Origin: Pedobacter zeaxanthinifaciens
GTDB lineage: Bacteria > Bacteroidota > Bacteroidia > Sphingobacteriales > Sphingobacteriaceae
NCBI RefSeq assembly: GCF_003313335.1
Contig: NZ_QMHP01000001.1
Coordinates: 62,001 to 126,000 of the forward strand
DNA length: 64,000 nt
Direction: 5' to 3'
Positions 9,172 through 18,700 of the stretch are shown here, in pieces. The translations under genes and the position numbers were made by a program. The first letter of the stretch is position 1. Each line of letters opens with the position of its first letter. The notes under the pieces were generated by a model that had not been told where the DNA came from, searched no databases, and saw only the letters and a program-made list of their open reading frames with translations.

Positions 9172-9611
9172 GTTATTTTAACATTAGAGTTTACGGTTTG
9201 CTAATTAACGAGCAAAATGAGTTATTGCTTAGCGATGAGTTTGCAGCTGGAATGCATTTTACGAAATTTCCTGGTGGTGGCTTGGAGTTTGGAGAGGGTT
9301 TGATTGACGGTTTGAAACGGGAGTTTATGGAGGAATGCGAAGCAGAGATAGAGGTGTTAAGCCATTTTTACACCACCGATTTTTTTGAAAAATCATCTTT
9401 CAACGACAGTCAGGTGTTGAGCGTTTATTACTTAGTGAAGCCTATAAAACCTTTAAACCTCAGCTTTAAAACTGCGCTTTTTGATTTTGATGAAGGGAAG
9501 GAACAAAGTTTCAGGTGGATCAAATTAGCGGATGTCACCGCAGATGATGTGACGTTTAGGACAGACAAAACGGTAGTTGATTTATTGAAAACCCATTTCA
9601 GCTCGAAGTAA
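9168..9611 (+). CDS. NUDIX hydrolase
   Basis: 147 residues. The start is a GTG whose last bases overlap the TGA of the CDF gene (GTGA), typical of translational coupling. The Nudix box occupies about 37-59: GGLEFGE, then REFMEEC with both catalytic Glu residues; the usual Gly after EEx is replaced by Glu58. NUDIX enzymes cleave nucleoside diphosphates linked to another group; the substrate cannot be read from the sequence. The CPBP protease gene follows after four bases, so CDF-NUDIX-CPBP look like one message with no obvious common task. Confidence 0.88.
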   Translation: MSYFNIRVYGLLINEQNELLLSDEFAAGMHFTKFPGGGLEFGEGLIDGLKREFMEECEAEIEVLSHFYTTDFFEKSSFNDSQVLSVYYLVKPIKPLNLSFKTALFDFDEGKEQSFRWIKLADVTADDVTFRTDKTVVDLLKTHFSSK

Positions 9612-9615
9612 TTGT

Positions 9616-10509
9616 ATGGAAAATCTTACGCCAGTATTTAGGGTAGTTCTTTTCTTTTTTTTATGTGTAATATGCTTGGTTCCCTTTGTTTGGCTGGCGG
9701 ATATGAATGTGTTGCCTCCAGCTCAAAGCGAATTACTAGCGGATATGTCATCGGAGCTATGTATTGTGCTGGCTACTTTGGGCGGCTTGATGATGATGTT
9801 TCAGTTGTTTCCGTTTCTAAATTTTTATGCGGTATTTATTCGTGGTAAAGCTGCTTTTGCAGGGGCATTGAAAGGTACTTTACTTGGCGGTTTAGCGGTT
9901 ACAGTGTGCTCAGTGGCGCTATATGTTAGCGGATTGGTGGTGTTTAAACCTCAAAACATTTTACCATTGATTTTTGCATTATACGTTGTTTACTACTTAC
10001 TAATAGCGCTTACCGAAGAATTTTTGTTTAGGAGTTTTGTACTGCTGGCCTTTGCTGAGCGCTATGCGCTTTGGTTTGCCTGTTTTTTTAACGGTTTGTT
10101 GTTTATGTTGGTGCATGCCGCCAATCCTAACGTAAGCCCAATTGGTTTGGCAAATATTTTTTTGGTAGGGATGCTTTTTTGCATTTATACCTTACAAAAG
10201 CAAAATATTTTTTGGGCTGTAGGAATCCATTTTGGTTGGAACTTGGTACAGGGGTTGGTTTTCGGCTATCATGTGAGTGGAATTACAGTGCCTGGCATTT
10301 TACAGGCAAGCCCTCAAGGATTAAGCTACCTTTCTGGCGGTGGTTTTGGTATGGAAGGATCATTGTTTTGTACCGCTTTGTTAATTTGCTGGCTCGCTTG
10401 GCTAGTGATCAGAAAGGGGTGGGGAATAGTTGAGATTTCTGATCCCAAGCTTTTGGAAGAATTGATGGTAGAAGAGGGTGATCTTCAAAAAAAGATGAAC
10501 CAAGATTAA
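9616..10509 (+). CDS. CPBP family intramembrane metalloprotease
   Basis: 297 residues with about eight hydrophobic helices. The catalytic motifs of the CAAX-protease/bacteriocin-processing (Abi) family are present: EEFLFR at 134-139 (EExxxR), FMLVH ending at H167 (FxxxH), and HFGWN at 205-209. These glutamate/histidine proteases cut within the membrane; in bacteria their roles include bacteriocin self-immunity, and most substrates are unknown. It is the last gene of the CDF-NUDIX-CPBP run and converges on glpF, 41 bases away, with no obvious terminator between them. Confidence 0.87.
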   Translation: MENLTPVFRVVLFFFLCVICLVPFVWLADMNVLPPAQSELLADMSSELCIVLATLGGLMMMFQLFPFLNFYAVFIRGKAAFAGALKGTLLGGLAVTVCSVALYVSGLVVFKPQNILPLIFALYVVYYLLIALTEEFLFRSFVLLAFAERYALWFACFFNGLLFMLVHAANPNVSPIGLANIFLVGMLFCIYTLQKQNIFWAVGIHFGWNLVQGLVFGYHVSGITVPGILQASPQGLSYLSGGGFGMEGSLFCTALLICWLAWLVIRKGWGIVEISDPKLLEELMVEEGDLQKKMNQD

Positions 10510-10550
10510 TGCTAAGAAGCTTAATGCAACCCAGCAAACAATAACGTTAA

Positions 10551-11285
10551 TTAGCCAATTTTTAAGTAAAGATGTAGTAATGCCGCTAAAGAAGCACCAA
10601 TAATTGGTCCTATCACCGGAATCCAAGCGTAAGGCCAATTGCTACTGCCTTTACCTTTCATTGGGATGATGCTGTGTACTATGCGTGGCCCCAAATCTCT
10701 AGCTGGATTTATAGCATAGCCAGTTGTACCTCCCAAGCTTAAACCAATTACCCAAACTAAAAAAGTAACTGGAAGTGCGCCAACGGAACCCAATCCAATT
10801 GGGGTTTTTTCATTCCCAAATTCGGCTCCGGTGATGTAGAAAATCACGAAAATTAAAACGAAAGTGCCTACAATCTCTGAAAACAGGTTAGATGTTTTAT
10901 TTAAAATTGCTGGGCCAGTGGCAAACGGAGCAGCTTTCAAGCCTGCATCAGCGGTAGCATCAAAATGGTCTTTGTAGAAAATCCATACTAAAAAAGAGCC
11001 AGTCATAGCGCCACCTAATTGTGCTAAAATATAAAAAGGAACCTTTGCCCATTCAAACATATTCGCTATTGCCAAGGCTAAGGTAACTGCAGGATTTAAG
11101 TGAGCACCACTGTGAGGCCCGGCAACTACTACAGCTACAAAAACAGCCAAAGCCCACGCCGTTGTGATGACTATCCAGCCACTATTTTGACCTTTAGTGT
11201 CTTTTAATACCACGTTGGCTACCACGCCGTTACCTAAAAGGATCATGATAGCTGTAGCTATAAATTCTGCAATATAACTGTTCAT
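10551..11285 (-). CDS. glpF: Glycerol facilitator (MIP family aquaglyceroporin)
   Basis: 244 residues with six helices and two half-helices. The two NPA boxes are at 64-66 (GAHLNPAVTLAL) and 193-195 (YAINPARDLGPR). The Asp after the second box (NPARD) marks glycerol-conducting rather than water-specific members. It lets glycerol cross the inner membrane; GlpK then traps it as glycerol-3-phosphate. It is the third gene of the leftward glpD-glpK-glpF set, 72 bases after glpK. Confidence 0.95.
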   Translation of the reverse strand: MNSYIAEFIATAIMILLGNGVVANVVLKDTKGQNSGWIVITTAWALAVFVAVVVAGPHSGAHLNPAVTLALAIANMFEWAKVPFYILAQLGGAMTGSFLVWIFYKDHFDATADAGLKAAPFATGPAILNKTSNLFSEIVGTFVLIFVIFYITGAEFGNEKTPIGLGSVGALPVTFLVWVIGLSLGGTTGYAINPARDLGPRIVHSIIPMKGKGSSNWPYAWIPVIGPIIGASLAALLHLYLKIG

Positions 11286-11357
11286 TTTAGTTTGGTTATT
11301 TTTTGGTTTTGCAATGTTGTAGCATATCGTTAGCTAATTTAACGATTAGACACCTAA

Positions 11358-12845
11358 TTATTCCGCATTTGCGATAGCTGCTTTCACTGCTTTTTTCCAG
11401 CCATCTATGCGTTTACTATTGTCTATATCTTTCTCAGCTATAAAGGTTTGGTCAATTTTCCATTGAGATTTGATCTCTTCGATATCCTTCCAAAATCCAG
11501 TAGCTAAACCGGCCAAATATGCTGCGCCAATGGCCGTCACTTCGGTTACAACCGGTCTAATCACTTTACTTTTTAATAAATCAGCTTGAAACTGCATTAA
11601 TAAGTTGTTCGCCGTTGCGCCGCCATCCACTCTTAATTCCGCAATTTCTGTATCTGCATCAGCTTGCATGGCATTTAACACATCCATAGTTTGGTAGGCA
11701 ATACTTTCTATGGCTGCCCTTGCAATATGTGCTTTGTTAGTCCCTCTGGTTATACCTGTAATGGTTCCTCTCGCTTCCTGATTCCAGTAGGGGGCGCCCA
11801 GTCCTGCAAATGCCGGTACAATATAAACACCTTGCGTATCGCTTACTTGTGTAGCTAATTTCTCTACATCGGCAGATTTTTGAATAATGCCAAGTTCATC
11901 TCGAAGCCATTGTACAATAGCGCCAGCTATAAAAATACTGCCCTCTAAAGCATAGTTCACTTTTCCGTTGATTTTCCATGCTATGGTGGTCAATAAATTA
12001 TTTGATGATGTTTTAGCTTGCTCTCCAATGTTCATTAGCATGAAGCAACCTGTGCCGTAAGTATTTTTTACCATGCCAGGTTCAGTACACATTTGACCAA
12101 ACAAAGCTGATTGCTGATCGCCGGCTATACCCGCTATTGGAAGTTGCACTGCCAGAATGTTGCCCGCTGTATGACCATAAACTTCACTTGATGATTTCAC
12201 CTCAGGCAACATCGAACTTGGAATGCCAAACAAATCCAAAAGCTCTTGGTCCCAAGATAATTCGTGAATATTGTAAATCATGGTTCTAGAGGCGTTGCTA
12301 ACATCGGTTACGTGAACTTTTCCGCCGGTTAAATTCCAAATTAACCAGCTGTCTATGGTTCCGAAAGCCAGCTCGCCCTTGTCCGCTTTTTCCCTTGCAC
12401 CATCTACATTTTCCAACATCCATTTCACTTTGGTTGCAGAAAAATAGGAGTCGATGATTAAGCCAGTTTTATCTTGGATCTTTTTTGCTAAACCTTGTTT
12501 TTTGATTTCATTGCAGTAGCTTGATGTCCTCCTATCTTGCCAAACTATCGCATTATGGATAGGTTTTCCCGTGTTGCGATCCCAAACCACAGTAGTTTCG
12601 CGTTGGTTGGTAATCCCTATGGCGTCAATATCTTTAGCGTTTAAACTGGCCTTTGCAATTACTTCAGTAGCTACCGCCAGTTGTGTCGACCAAATTTCAC
12701 TTGGATTGTGCTCAACCCAACCAGCTTGCGGATAAATCTGGGTAAATTCTTTCTGTGCTATTGCTACAATTTCTCCCGAATGGTCGAAAATAATAGCACG
12801 CGAACTTGTAGTCCCTTGATCTAGAGATAAAATGTACTTGCTCAT
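11358..12845 (-). CDS. glpK: Glycerol kinase
   Basis: 495 residues, full length. It begins [20 protein letters not shown], the FGGY-kinase phosphate-binding motif. [28 protein letters not shown], the [12 protein letters not shown] region and [15 protein letters not shown] are all glycerol kinase signatures, as is the later [10 protein letters not shown]. It phosphorylates glycerol to sn-glycerol-3-phosphate with ATP in the cytoplasm. It lies 25 bases after glpD and before glpF in one leftward operon, probably under the adjacent DeoR-type regulator. Confidence 0.97.
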   Translation of the reverse strand: MSKYILSLDQGTTSSRAIIFDHSGEIVAIAQKEFTQIYPQAGWVEHNPSEIWSTQLAVATEVIAKASLNAKDIDAIGITNQRETTVVWDRNTGKPIHNAIVWQDRRTSSYCNEIKKQGLAKKIQDKTGLIIDSYFSATKVKWMLENVDGAREKADKGELAFGTIDSWLIWNLTGGKVHVTDVSNASRTMIYNIHELSWDQELLDLFGIPSSMLPEVKSSSEVYGHTAGNILAVQLPIAGIAGDQQSALFGQMCTEPGMVKNTYGTGCFMLMNIGEQAKTSSNNLLTTIAWKINGKVNYALEGSIFIAGAIVQWLRDELGIIQKSADVEKLATQVSDTQGVYIVPAFAGLGAPYWNQEARGTITGITRGTNKAHIARAAIESIAYQTMDVLNAMQADADTEIAELRVDGGATANNLLMQFQADLLKSKVIRPVVTEVTAIGAAYLAGLATGFWKDIEEIKSQWKIDQTFIAEKDIDNSKRIDGWKKAVKAAIANAE

Positions 12846-12870
12846 AGCTGTTTATATTTGGCCGAAGCTA

Positions 12871-14466
12871 CTAAACTGCAAGTGCAGCTTGTTCTTCTAC
12901 TTTGTTTTTCGTTTTGTAAGTATAACCTTCCGCTAATTTAGTAAAAGATTTCACTTGTTCTTCTTCCCATTGTTTGGTAGCGCCTGTTTCTTTCGCCATA
13001 ATTGCTGCTACAGTACTGCTCATTTCAATGGCGGCTTCCGCATCAATAATTAGTATCCTCATGCGTCTGCTCAAAATATCCTCAACTGTTTCGGCCATTT
13101 CATTTCTAACGCTCCAAACTACTTCTGCCTGTGTATGAGGAAAATTAGGATGTAGTTTTTCTTTCAACTGCGGATTTTCCAGCATCAGCTTTTCAATTGC
13201 ATTTCTGTCTGATCCGTAAATATTAAGATAGCTATCTCCAGTATTATTTTGGCAACCATGTACCGGTAATTTTTCGGTAGGGCAGGCCGTAAAGTTTAAT
13301 CCACCTTCTTTAATGGCTAAGTCAACTGTTTCTTCGGCCATCCGGCGATAAGTTGTCCATTTACCACCAGTAATTGTAATTAAGCCTTTAGCTGATACCA
13401 TTAATTTGTGATCTCTACTGATTTCCTTGGTGCTATTTGGATTGCTATCGCTCGGCGCTGCCAAAGGCCTAAGTCCCGAGAAAACACTCAAAATGTCTGC
13501 TTCCGTTGGCTTTGTTTTAAAATAAGTGCCAGCAGTATTTAAGATAAAATTGGTTTCTTCTTTCAAGGCCCTAGGCTCTAAGCTGTGTTCGTTCAAAGGG
13601 GTATCGGTAGTTCCAACTAGCAAATGATCATGCCATTGCACTGCAAAAAGTACCCTGCCATCTGAGGTTTTTGGAATCATCAGTGCCGAATTACTGTTTA
13701 AGAACTCCTTTTTAAGTACAATGTGCACACCCTGACTAGGTCTTACGGTTTTCTTCGCTTTCGAATCGTTCATTTTCAAAATGTCGTCAACAAAAACTCC
13801 TGTGGCATTAATAATTACCTTGCCGTAAAAGCTGTAACTTTCGTTGGTGATGCAGTCGGTTGCGCTAACGCCTTTTACTGTTTCGCCATCCTTAATTAAG
13901 TTGGTTACTTTCATATAGTTTACCAGCTTCGCTCCCTGTTCCTTAGCTGTTTGTGCAATGTTTATCGCTAATCTTGCATCGTCAAACCTTCCATCAAAAT
14001 ACCTGATAGCACCTTTTAAGCCCTTCTCTTTTATTCCGGGCATGGTTTTCAGTGTTTCTTTTTTAGAGAAATATTTTGAAGTGCCAAAACTGAAGCGGCC
14101 AGCTAACCAATCGTAAAGTTTTAAGCCAATAAGATATTTTGCGACAGAAAACCAATCGTAGCAAGGAATGATGAACTCTTCTTTATGCACTAAATGAGCT
14201 GCATTTTTTTGCATTAAACCGCGTTCTTTCAAAGCGTGTTTCACTAATGCAATATCACCTTGCGCTAAATATCTTACACCGCCGTGCACCAGTTTTGTAC
14301 TTCTGCTTGATGTACCTTTAGCGTAATCGGCCTGTTCAATTAGTAATGTTTTTAGTCCTCTGCTCGCCGCATCTAAAGCTGTACCCAATCCTGTGGCACC
14401 TCCGCCTATGATGATTATATCCCATTCGGACTTATCTATTAAGTTATGATTATGAATTCTCTGCAT
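12871..14466 (-). CDS. glpD: Aerobic-type FAD-dependent glycerol-3-phosphate dehydrogenase
   Basis: 531 residues. The N-terminal FAD-binding motif is IIIIGGGATGLGTALDAASRG, followed by KGTSSRSTKLVHGGVRYL, the family hallmark. GlpD oxidises glycerol-3-phosphate to dihydroxyacetone phosphate at the inner membrane and passes electrons to quinone. The C-terminal domain (from about 395) has the usual WSVRNEMAETVEDILSRRMR helix region. It is the first gene of the leftward glpDKF operon, and a pair of TTCGAA-centred repeats lies 47-80 bases upstream of its ATG, between it and the divergent regulator gene. Confidence 0.96.
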   Translation of the reverse strand: MQRIHNHNLIDKSEWDIIIIGGGATGLGTALDAASRGLKTLLIEQADYAKGTSSRSTKLVHGGVRYLAQGDIALVKHALKERGLMQKNAAHLVHKEEFIIPCYDWFSVAKYLIGLKLYDWLAGRFSFGTSKYFSKKETLKTMPGIKEKGLKGAIRYFDGRFDDARLAINIAQTAKEQGAKLVNYMKVTNLIKDGETVKGVSATDCITNESYSFYGKVIINATGVFVDDILKMNDSKAKKTVRPSQGVHIVLKKEFLNSNSALMIPKTSDGRVLFAVQWHDHLLVGTTDTPLNEHSLEPRALKEETNFILNTAGTYFKTKPTEADILSVFSGLRPLAAPSDSNPNSTKEISRDHKLMVSAKGLITITGGKWTTYRRMAEETVDLAIKEGGLNFTACPTEKLPVHGCQNNTGDSYLNIYGSDRNAIEKLMLENPQLKEKLHPNFPHTQAEVVWSVRNEMAETVEDILSRRMRILIIDAEAAIEMSSTVAAIMAKETGATKQWEEEQVKSFTKLAEGYTYKTKNKVEEQAALAV

Positions 14467-14512
14467 AATTAAATGTAATAAAACGAAACAATAAGCAATT
14501 ATACGTAATACA

Positions 14513-14545
14513 ATTCGAAATATTTGAAATTTATTCGAAATATTT
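14513..14545. promoter_or_regulatory. Tandem TTCGAA-centred repeats, candidate GlpR operator
   Basis: Two direct copies of ATTCGAAATATTT (14513-14525 and 14533-14545) start exactly 20 bases apart, about two helix turns, each with a TTCGAA palindrome. They lie in the divergent glpD-glpR promoter region. DeoR-family GlpR operators in enterobacteria contain TTCG/CGAA half-sites, so these are the best candidates for the site bound by the regulator at 14601. Confidence 0.55.
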
Positions 14546-14600
14546 TAATTAAGTAAATATGGATTGCGTTTTTATATTAATTGTTAACTTGCGATTAAAT

Positions 14601-15377
14601 ATGAACGCTATGAGTATGACACTTGCCGAGAGGCATCAATTTATTCTAAATCGTATACAGCAAGATCAATATATCAACGTTGTTGAGCTATGTAAAGAGT
14701 TGAAGGTTTCTTCGGTAACTATTAGAAAGGATTTAAAGCTTTTAGAAGATAAACACTTGCTTTTTAGAACGCATGGTGGTGCAACATTGAACAACCCATA
14801 CACTGTAGATAGGCCCGTTACTGAAAAGGAAAAGATCCAGTCTGCGGAAAAGAATAAAATAGGAATGGCTGCAGCTAAGTTGCTGAAAGCTAACGACTCC
14901 ATTGTGGTGGCTTCTGGAACTACCTTGCTTTATTTTGCAAAAAATGTTCCCTCAGGTTTAAATCTAACGGTGGTTACCTCATCTTTAATTATATCGATGG
15001 AATTTTTAAGGGCGCCAGAGGTGGAAGTGATTCAGTTAGGTGGGCTATTAAGAAAAAGTTCTTCGTCTGTGATGGGTTCTTACGCAGAGCAGGTGCTTTC
15101 GGATTTTTACTTTAATACTTTGTTTTTAGGGGTTGATGGTATAGACTTGGAGCATGGTTTTACCACTACTAATGCAATGGAGGCGCATCTGAACCGTCAA
15201 ATGATTAAAGTTTCGCAAAAAGTAGTGGTGCTTGCGGATTCAACTAAGTTTGGTAAACGAGGTTTCGGCAAAATCTGCGGTTTTGAAGATGTAGATCAAA
15301 TCATTACCGATAAAGGGATATCGCAACAAATGATTAACCATTTGGAAGGGCTTGGTATTACGGTTACTATAGTTTAG
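14601..15377 (+). CDS. glpR: DeoR-family transcriptional regulator of the glp genes
   Basis: 258 residues from the ATG at 14601; ATG codons at 14559 and 14610 are alternatives. The N-terminal DeoR helix-turn-helix is clear: ERHQFILNRIQQ, VSSVTIRKDLKLLE, then FRTHGGATL. The C-terminal DeoRC sugar-phosphate sensor domain (about 85-240) has VASGTTLLYFAK, the glycine-rich GGLLRKSSSSVMG segment and LFLGVDGIDLEHGFTT. It is divergent from glpDKF across a region with tandem TTCGAA repeats, so it most likely represses that operon and responds to glycerol-3-phosphate. That assignment rests on context and on the family, since DeoR members control many sugar pathways. A terminator follows. Confidence 0.85.
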   Translation: MNAMSMTLAERHQFILNRIQQDQYINVVELCKELKVSSVTIRKDLKLLEDKHLLFRTHGGATLNNPYTVDRPVTEKEKIQSAEKNKIGMAAAKLLKANDSIVVASGTTLLYFAKNVPSGLNLTVVTSSLIISMEFLRAPEVEVIQLGGLLRKSSSSVMGSYAEQVLSDFYFNTLFLGVDGIDLEHGFTTTNAMEAHLNRQMIKVSQKVVVLADSTKFGKRGFGKICGFEDVDQIITDKGISQQMINHLEGLGITVTIV

Positions 15378-15400
15378 TTTTTTGCAATAAACAAATATGA

Positions 15401-15424
15401 GGCACGAGTTTTCGTGCCTTTTTT
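15401..15424 (+). terminator. Intrinsic terminator of glpR
   Basis: Perfect seven-pair stem GGCACGA / TCGTGCC with a four-base loop and six T residues, 23 bases after the glpR stop codon. It separates glpR from the SusC block. Confidence 0.9.
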
Positions 15425-15582
15425 GTTTCGTTTCGTTTTGTGTTGCAATCTTTTTCCAATATCCTGTTTTATTTTTATCGCCTCAAACCGTGTTAAATAC
15501 CCTTTTAGTGCAAATAATTAAAGGTTTATTTTGATAAATGTGAAATTATTTTTAGTTTCACTTTGTTTTGTATTATACTTGT

Positions 15583-15614
15583 AATTCATTTAATGATGCA
15601 AAATTAAATGAATT
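15583..15614. repeat. 12-bp perfect inverted repeat upstream of SusC
   Basis: AATTCATTTAAT (15583-15594) and ATTAAATGAATT (15603-15614) are exact reverse complements around an eight-base centre. Pairing extends four more positions on each side if two G-T wobbles are allowed. No T-run follows, so it is not a terminator. It may be a protein-binding site. Confidence 0.6.
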
Positions 15615-15627
15615 GTAATTGCGAATT

Positions 15628-15671
15628 GTTTCATATAGTTAATGTTTAGTTAATATTCATTTAACACAAGC
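15628..15671 (+). promoter_or_regulatory. Pho-box-like direct repeats with 11-bp period
   Basis: TTAATG (15639), TTAATA (15650) and TTAACA (15661) start exactly 11 bases apart, with a weaker half-site GTTTCA at 15628. PhoB and PhoP response regulators bind 11-bp tandem repeats of this kind (Bacillus PhoP uses TTAACA-like units). The array ends just before the -7 element, where the missing -33 element would be, as expected for an activator-dependent promoter. Confidence 0.5.
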
Positions 15672-15675
15672 AGGG

Positions 15676-15683
15676 TACTTTTG
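15676..15683 (+). promoter_or_regulatory. Candidate -7 element of the SusC block
   Basis: TACTTTTG matches TAnnTTTG exactly and lies 58 bases before the SusC ATG. No TTTG is found at the -33 distance; that space is filled by the 11-bp repeats. Confidence 0.5.
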
Positions 15684-15740
15684 CGACAATTCGGGAAAAT
15701 TATAATTAGAAACTAGTAAATAACCCGATATAAATTAATT

Positions 15741-18700
15741 ATGAACAAAACAATTACTAAAAGGGCAGGCATGTTACAACATGCTCCGGAGTGTGCCAGC
15801 ATTCCGAAACCGCAACTTTCTGTAATGAGTAACCTGAAAAGGCTAGCGTTGAGAAATGTAGGAAGTATTGCATTTCTATTGGCGTTGTTCCTGCAGGTTT
15901 TGCCATTGCAAGATGTAGTTGCTCAAACGCAATCACAAAACATTACAGTTAAAGGTAGGGTGGTAGATGACAGTGATAACAGCGGTGTGCCGGGGGTAAG
16001 TATTGCCGATAACAACAAAAAGGTATTAGGCCTTACTGATGTGAACGGTGGCTTTACCATCACTATCGCTAAAGGTACCACTGTTAACTTTACGATGATT
16101 GGTTACGCTGTAGTTAGCAGAACTTTTTCTGCCGCTCAAACCGATGTTGCTATCAGGCTAAAATCCTCTACTAATGAATTAAACACGGTTGTGGTTACGG
16201 CATTAGGTATTAAAAGAGAGCAAAAAGCACTTGGATACGCAGTGACAACAGTTGATAGTACTCAAATTACCAACGCGGTAGCAAGTAACTGGACAGATGC
16301 ACTTTCTGGTAAGGTTGCTGGTTTAAACTTGGTACGTAACGGAGGGCCTGCAGGCTCTAACAAAATCATATTACGTGGTGAGAATAACTTGACTGGTGAT
16401 AATGAGGCTTTGATTGTAATTGATGGGGTAGTAGCTAGTAGTAGTTCTAGACGTACTGCTGCAACAGGCGGTGGCGTTTATGGTACTTCTGGTGATATTA
16501 TGCCTGCGGATTTTGGTAGTGGTCTAAACGACTTAAATCCTGATGATATTGAAAGTGTAAGTGTTTTAAAAGGCCCTGCTGCATCAGCACTTTATGGTCA
16601 ACGTGGTGCAAATGGAGCTATCATTATCACTACAAAATCAGCAAGTAAAGATAAAAAGACTTTAGGGATAACTTTTACATCTAACAGTACTTGGGAAGAT
16701 ATTAACCGTAGGCCAGATAGACAAAGCGAATATGGGCAAGGCCAGTTTGGTGTATCCTACTTTTCATATGGTGCAACGGCTGACGGCGCTAGTACAAATG
16801 CTACAAGTGCATCGTGGGGAGCACCTTTTACACCTGGTGCAATGTTTTACCAATATGATCCAGCTACACAAGCTAGAGGTTTGGAAAGAACTCCTTGGGT
16901 AGCTTACGGAGATCCGATAGACGCATTTTTTATTACAGGATTTCAGTCGAATAACTCAGTGAGTTTAGATGGTACCTATAAAAAAGTGGGTATGAGGTTA
17001 TCGGCAAGTCATGGAAGTAACGAGTGGATTGTACCTAACACTGGTTTAGAAAGAACTACCGTAGCTTTTAATGCTAACACTAACTTAACTAAAAAATTAA
17101 GCATCAATATTAAAGCACAGTACAGCAACAGAAATAGTGATAACTTACCAGCTACGGGTTATGGTAACCAATCATTAATGTACTGGTTCATGTTTGCTCA
17201 ACCAAACGTAAATACGGATTGGTATAGAGATTATTGGGTAAGAGGCCAGGAATTGAGAAGATTGGTGAATATTACTACTACCAACCCTGAAAGTCCTTAT
17301 GCAATCTCTGACCTTTATTTAAATGGCCAGCGCAGAAATGGTTGGTTAGGTAATATCCAAGCAAACTATAAATTCACTAAAGAGTTGAGTTTAATGGTTA
17401 GAGCTTCTGGCGACTTTAACAAAGATGTTCGTGAAACCAGACGTCCTTGGGATGCTTCAGGTAATAGATTTGCACAAGGTTCATACCGTGTAAATAACAT
17501 TCGTTCTTACGAAATCAACGCCGATTTCATGTTGAAATATGAAAAGAAGGTTTCAAAAGATTTTAATGTAGCAGCAAGTTTTGGCGGAAGTCAAATGCGC
17601 AATGAATATAATAGGTTAGAAGTGAGAGCTGATGGATTGGTTGAGCCTGGAGTATACATGCTAAGCAACAACCAAAATCCACTAATTTACGTTCCGGATA
17701 CAGCTAGGTACAGGATCAACAGTTTATATGCTACTGCATCGTTGTCTTATAAAAACTACTTATTCATAGATTTAACTGGTCGTCAAGATTGGAATAGTAC
17801 ATTAGCAACATTAACTAGAAAGGACAATGTAGGTTTCTTCTATCCTTCTGCTAGTTTATCTTTTGTAGCTTCTGATTATTGGACACTTCCAAAAACAATC
17901 AGCTTTGCTAAACTAAGAGCTTCATTAGCTCAAGTAGGTAGTGGTAGCACAACTCCTTACCGTACGGTATATAATTATTTAATTGCTGCTGATGGTGTTT
18001 ATCCTGATGGGGCAATGACTAATCCAACCGTTCTGCCAAATCCTGACCTAAAACCTTTGATTACAACAACCGTAGAAGTTGGTTTAGATTTGAAGTTATT
18101 TAAAAACAGGTTAAACTTCGATTTAGCAATGTATGCTGGTAACACAAAAAATCAAATCTTAAATCGTATCGTTGATCGTTCTACAGGTTATAACGTAGGT
18201 GTGTTTAACGTAGGTAGGGTTGATAATAAAGGTATAGAGTTAGCGGTAAACGGAACACCGATCAAAAGCAAAAACTTCTCTTGGACATTGAACGGTACGT
18301 TCACTGCAAACAGAAATAAAATTAAAGAGCTTGCAGATACTTCTGTAGTATTAAGAACAGGAGCATTGGGCGGTGGGCAAGTAGTTGCCACTGTTGGAGG
18401 TAGCATGGGTGATATGTATGGTAGAGGTTTCTTAAGATCTCCAGATGGACAAATCGTTTTTGACGCTACTACAGGTTATGCAAGGCCAACTGCTGATCTT
18501 ATCTACTTGGGTAATACTATCCCTCAATTTAGATTCAGTTTTGGTACTGGTATGAGCTACAAACAAATCAGTATGAATGTGTTGTTCGATGCGCAATTTG
18601 GTGCGGTTGGACATTCACTGACATTCTCTCGTATGGCATCATTGGGTAAACTTAAATTAACCTTGCCAGGCCGATACAATGGTGTAATTGGTCAGGGTGT

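Larger units (their letters stand above)
15378..15740. other. Regulatory region before the first SusC gene
   Basis: This 363-bp gap holds the glpR terminator (15401-15424), a short inverted repeat GTGAAA/TTTCAC (15540-15561), a long perfect inverted repeat (15583-15614), four TTAA-like half-sites at 11-bp spacing (15628-15671), and a TAnnTTTG -7 element (15676-15683). No coding sequence was seen. Confidence 0.6.

Noticed and set aside
15540..15561. GTGAAA-N10-TTTCAC as a CRP/FNR-type site
   Set aside because: The half-site spacing (10, not 6) does not fit a TGTGA-N6-TCACA site; kept only as a short inverted repeat.
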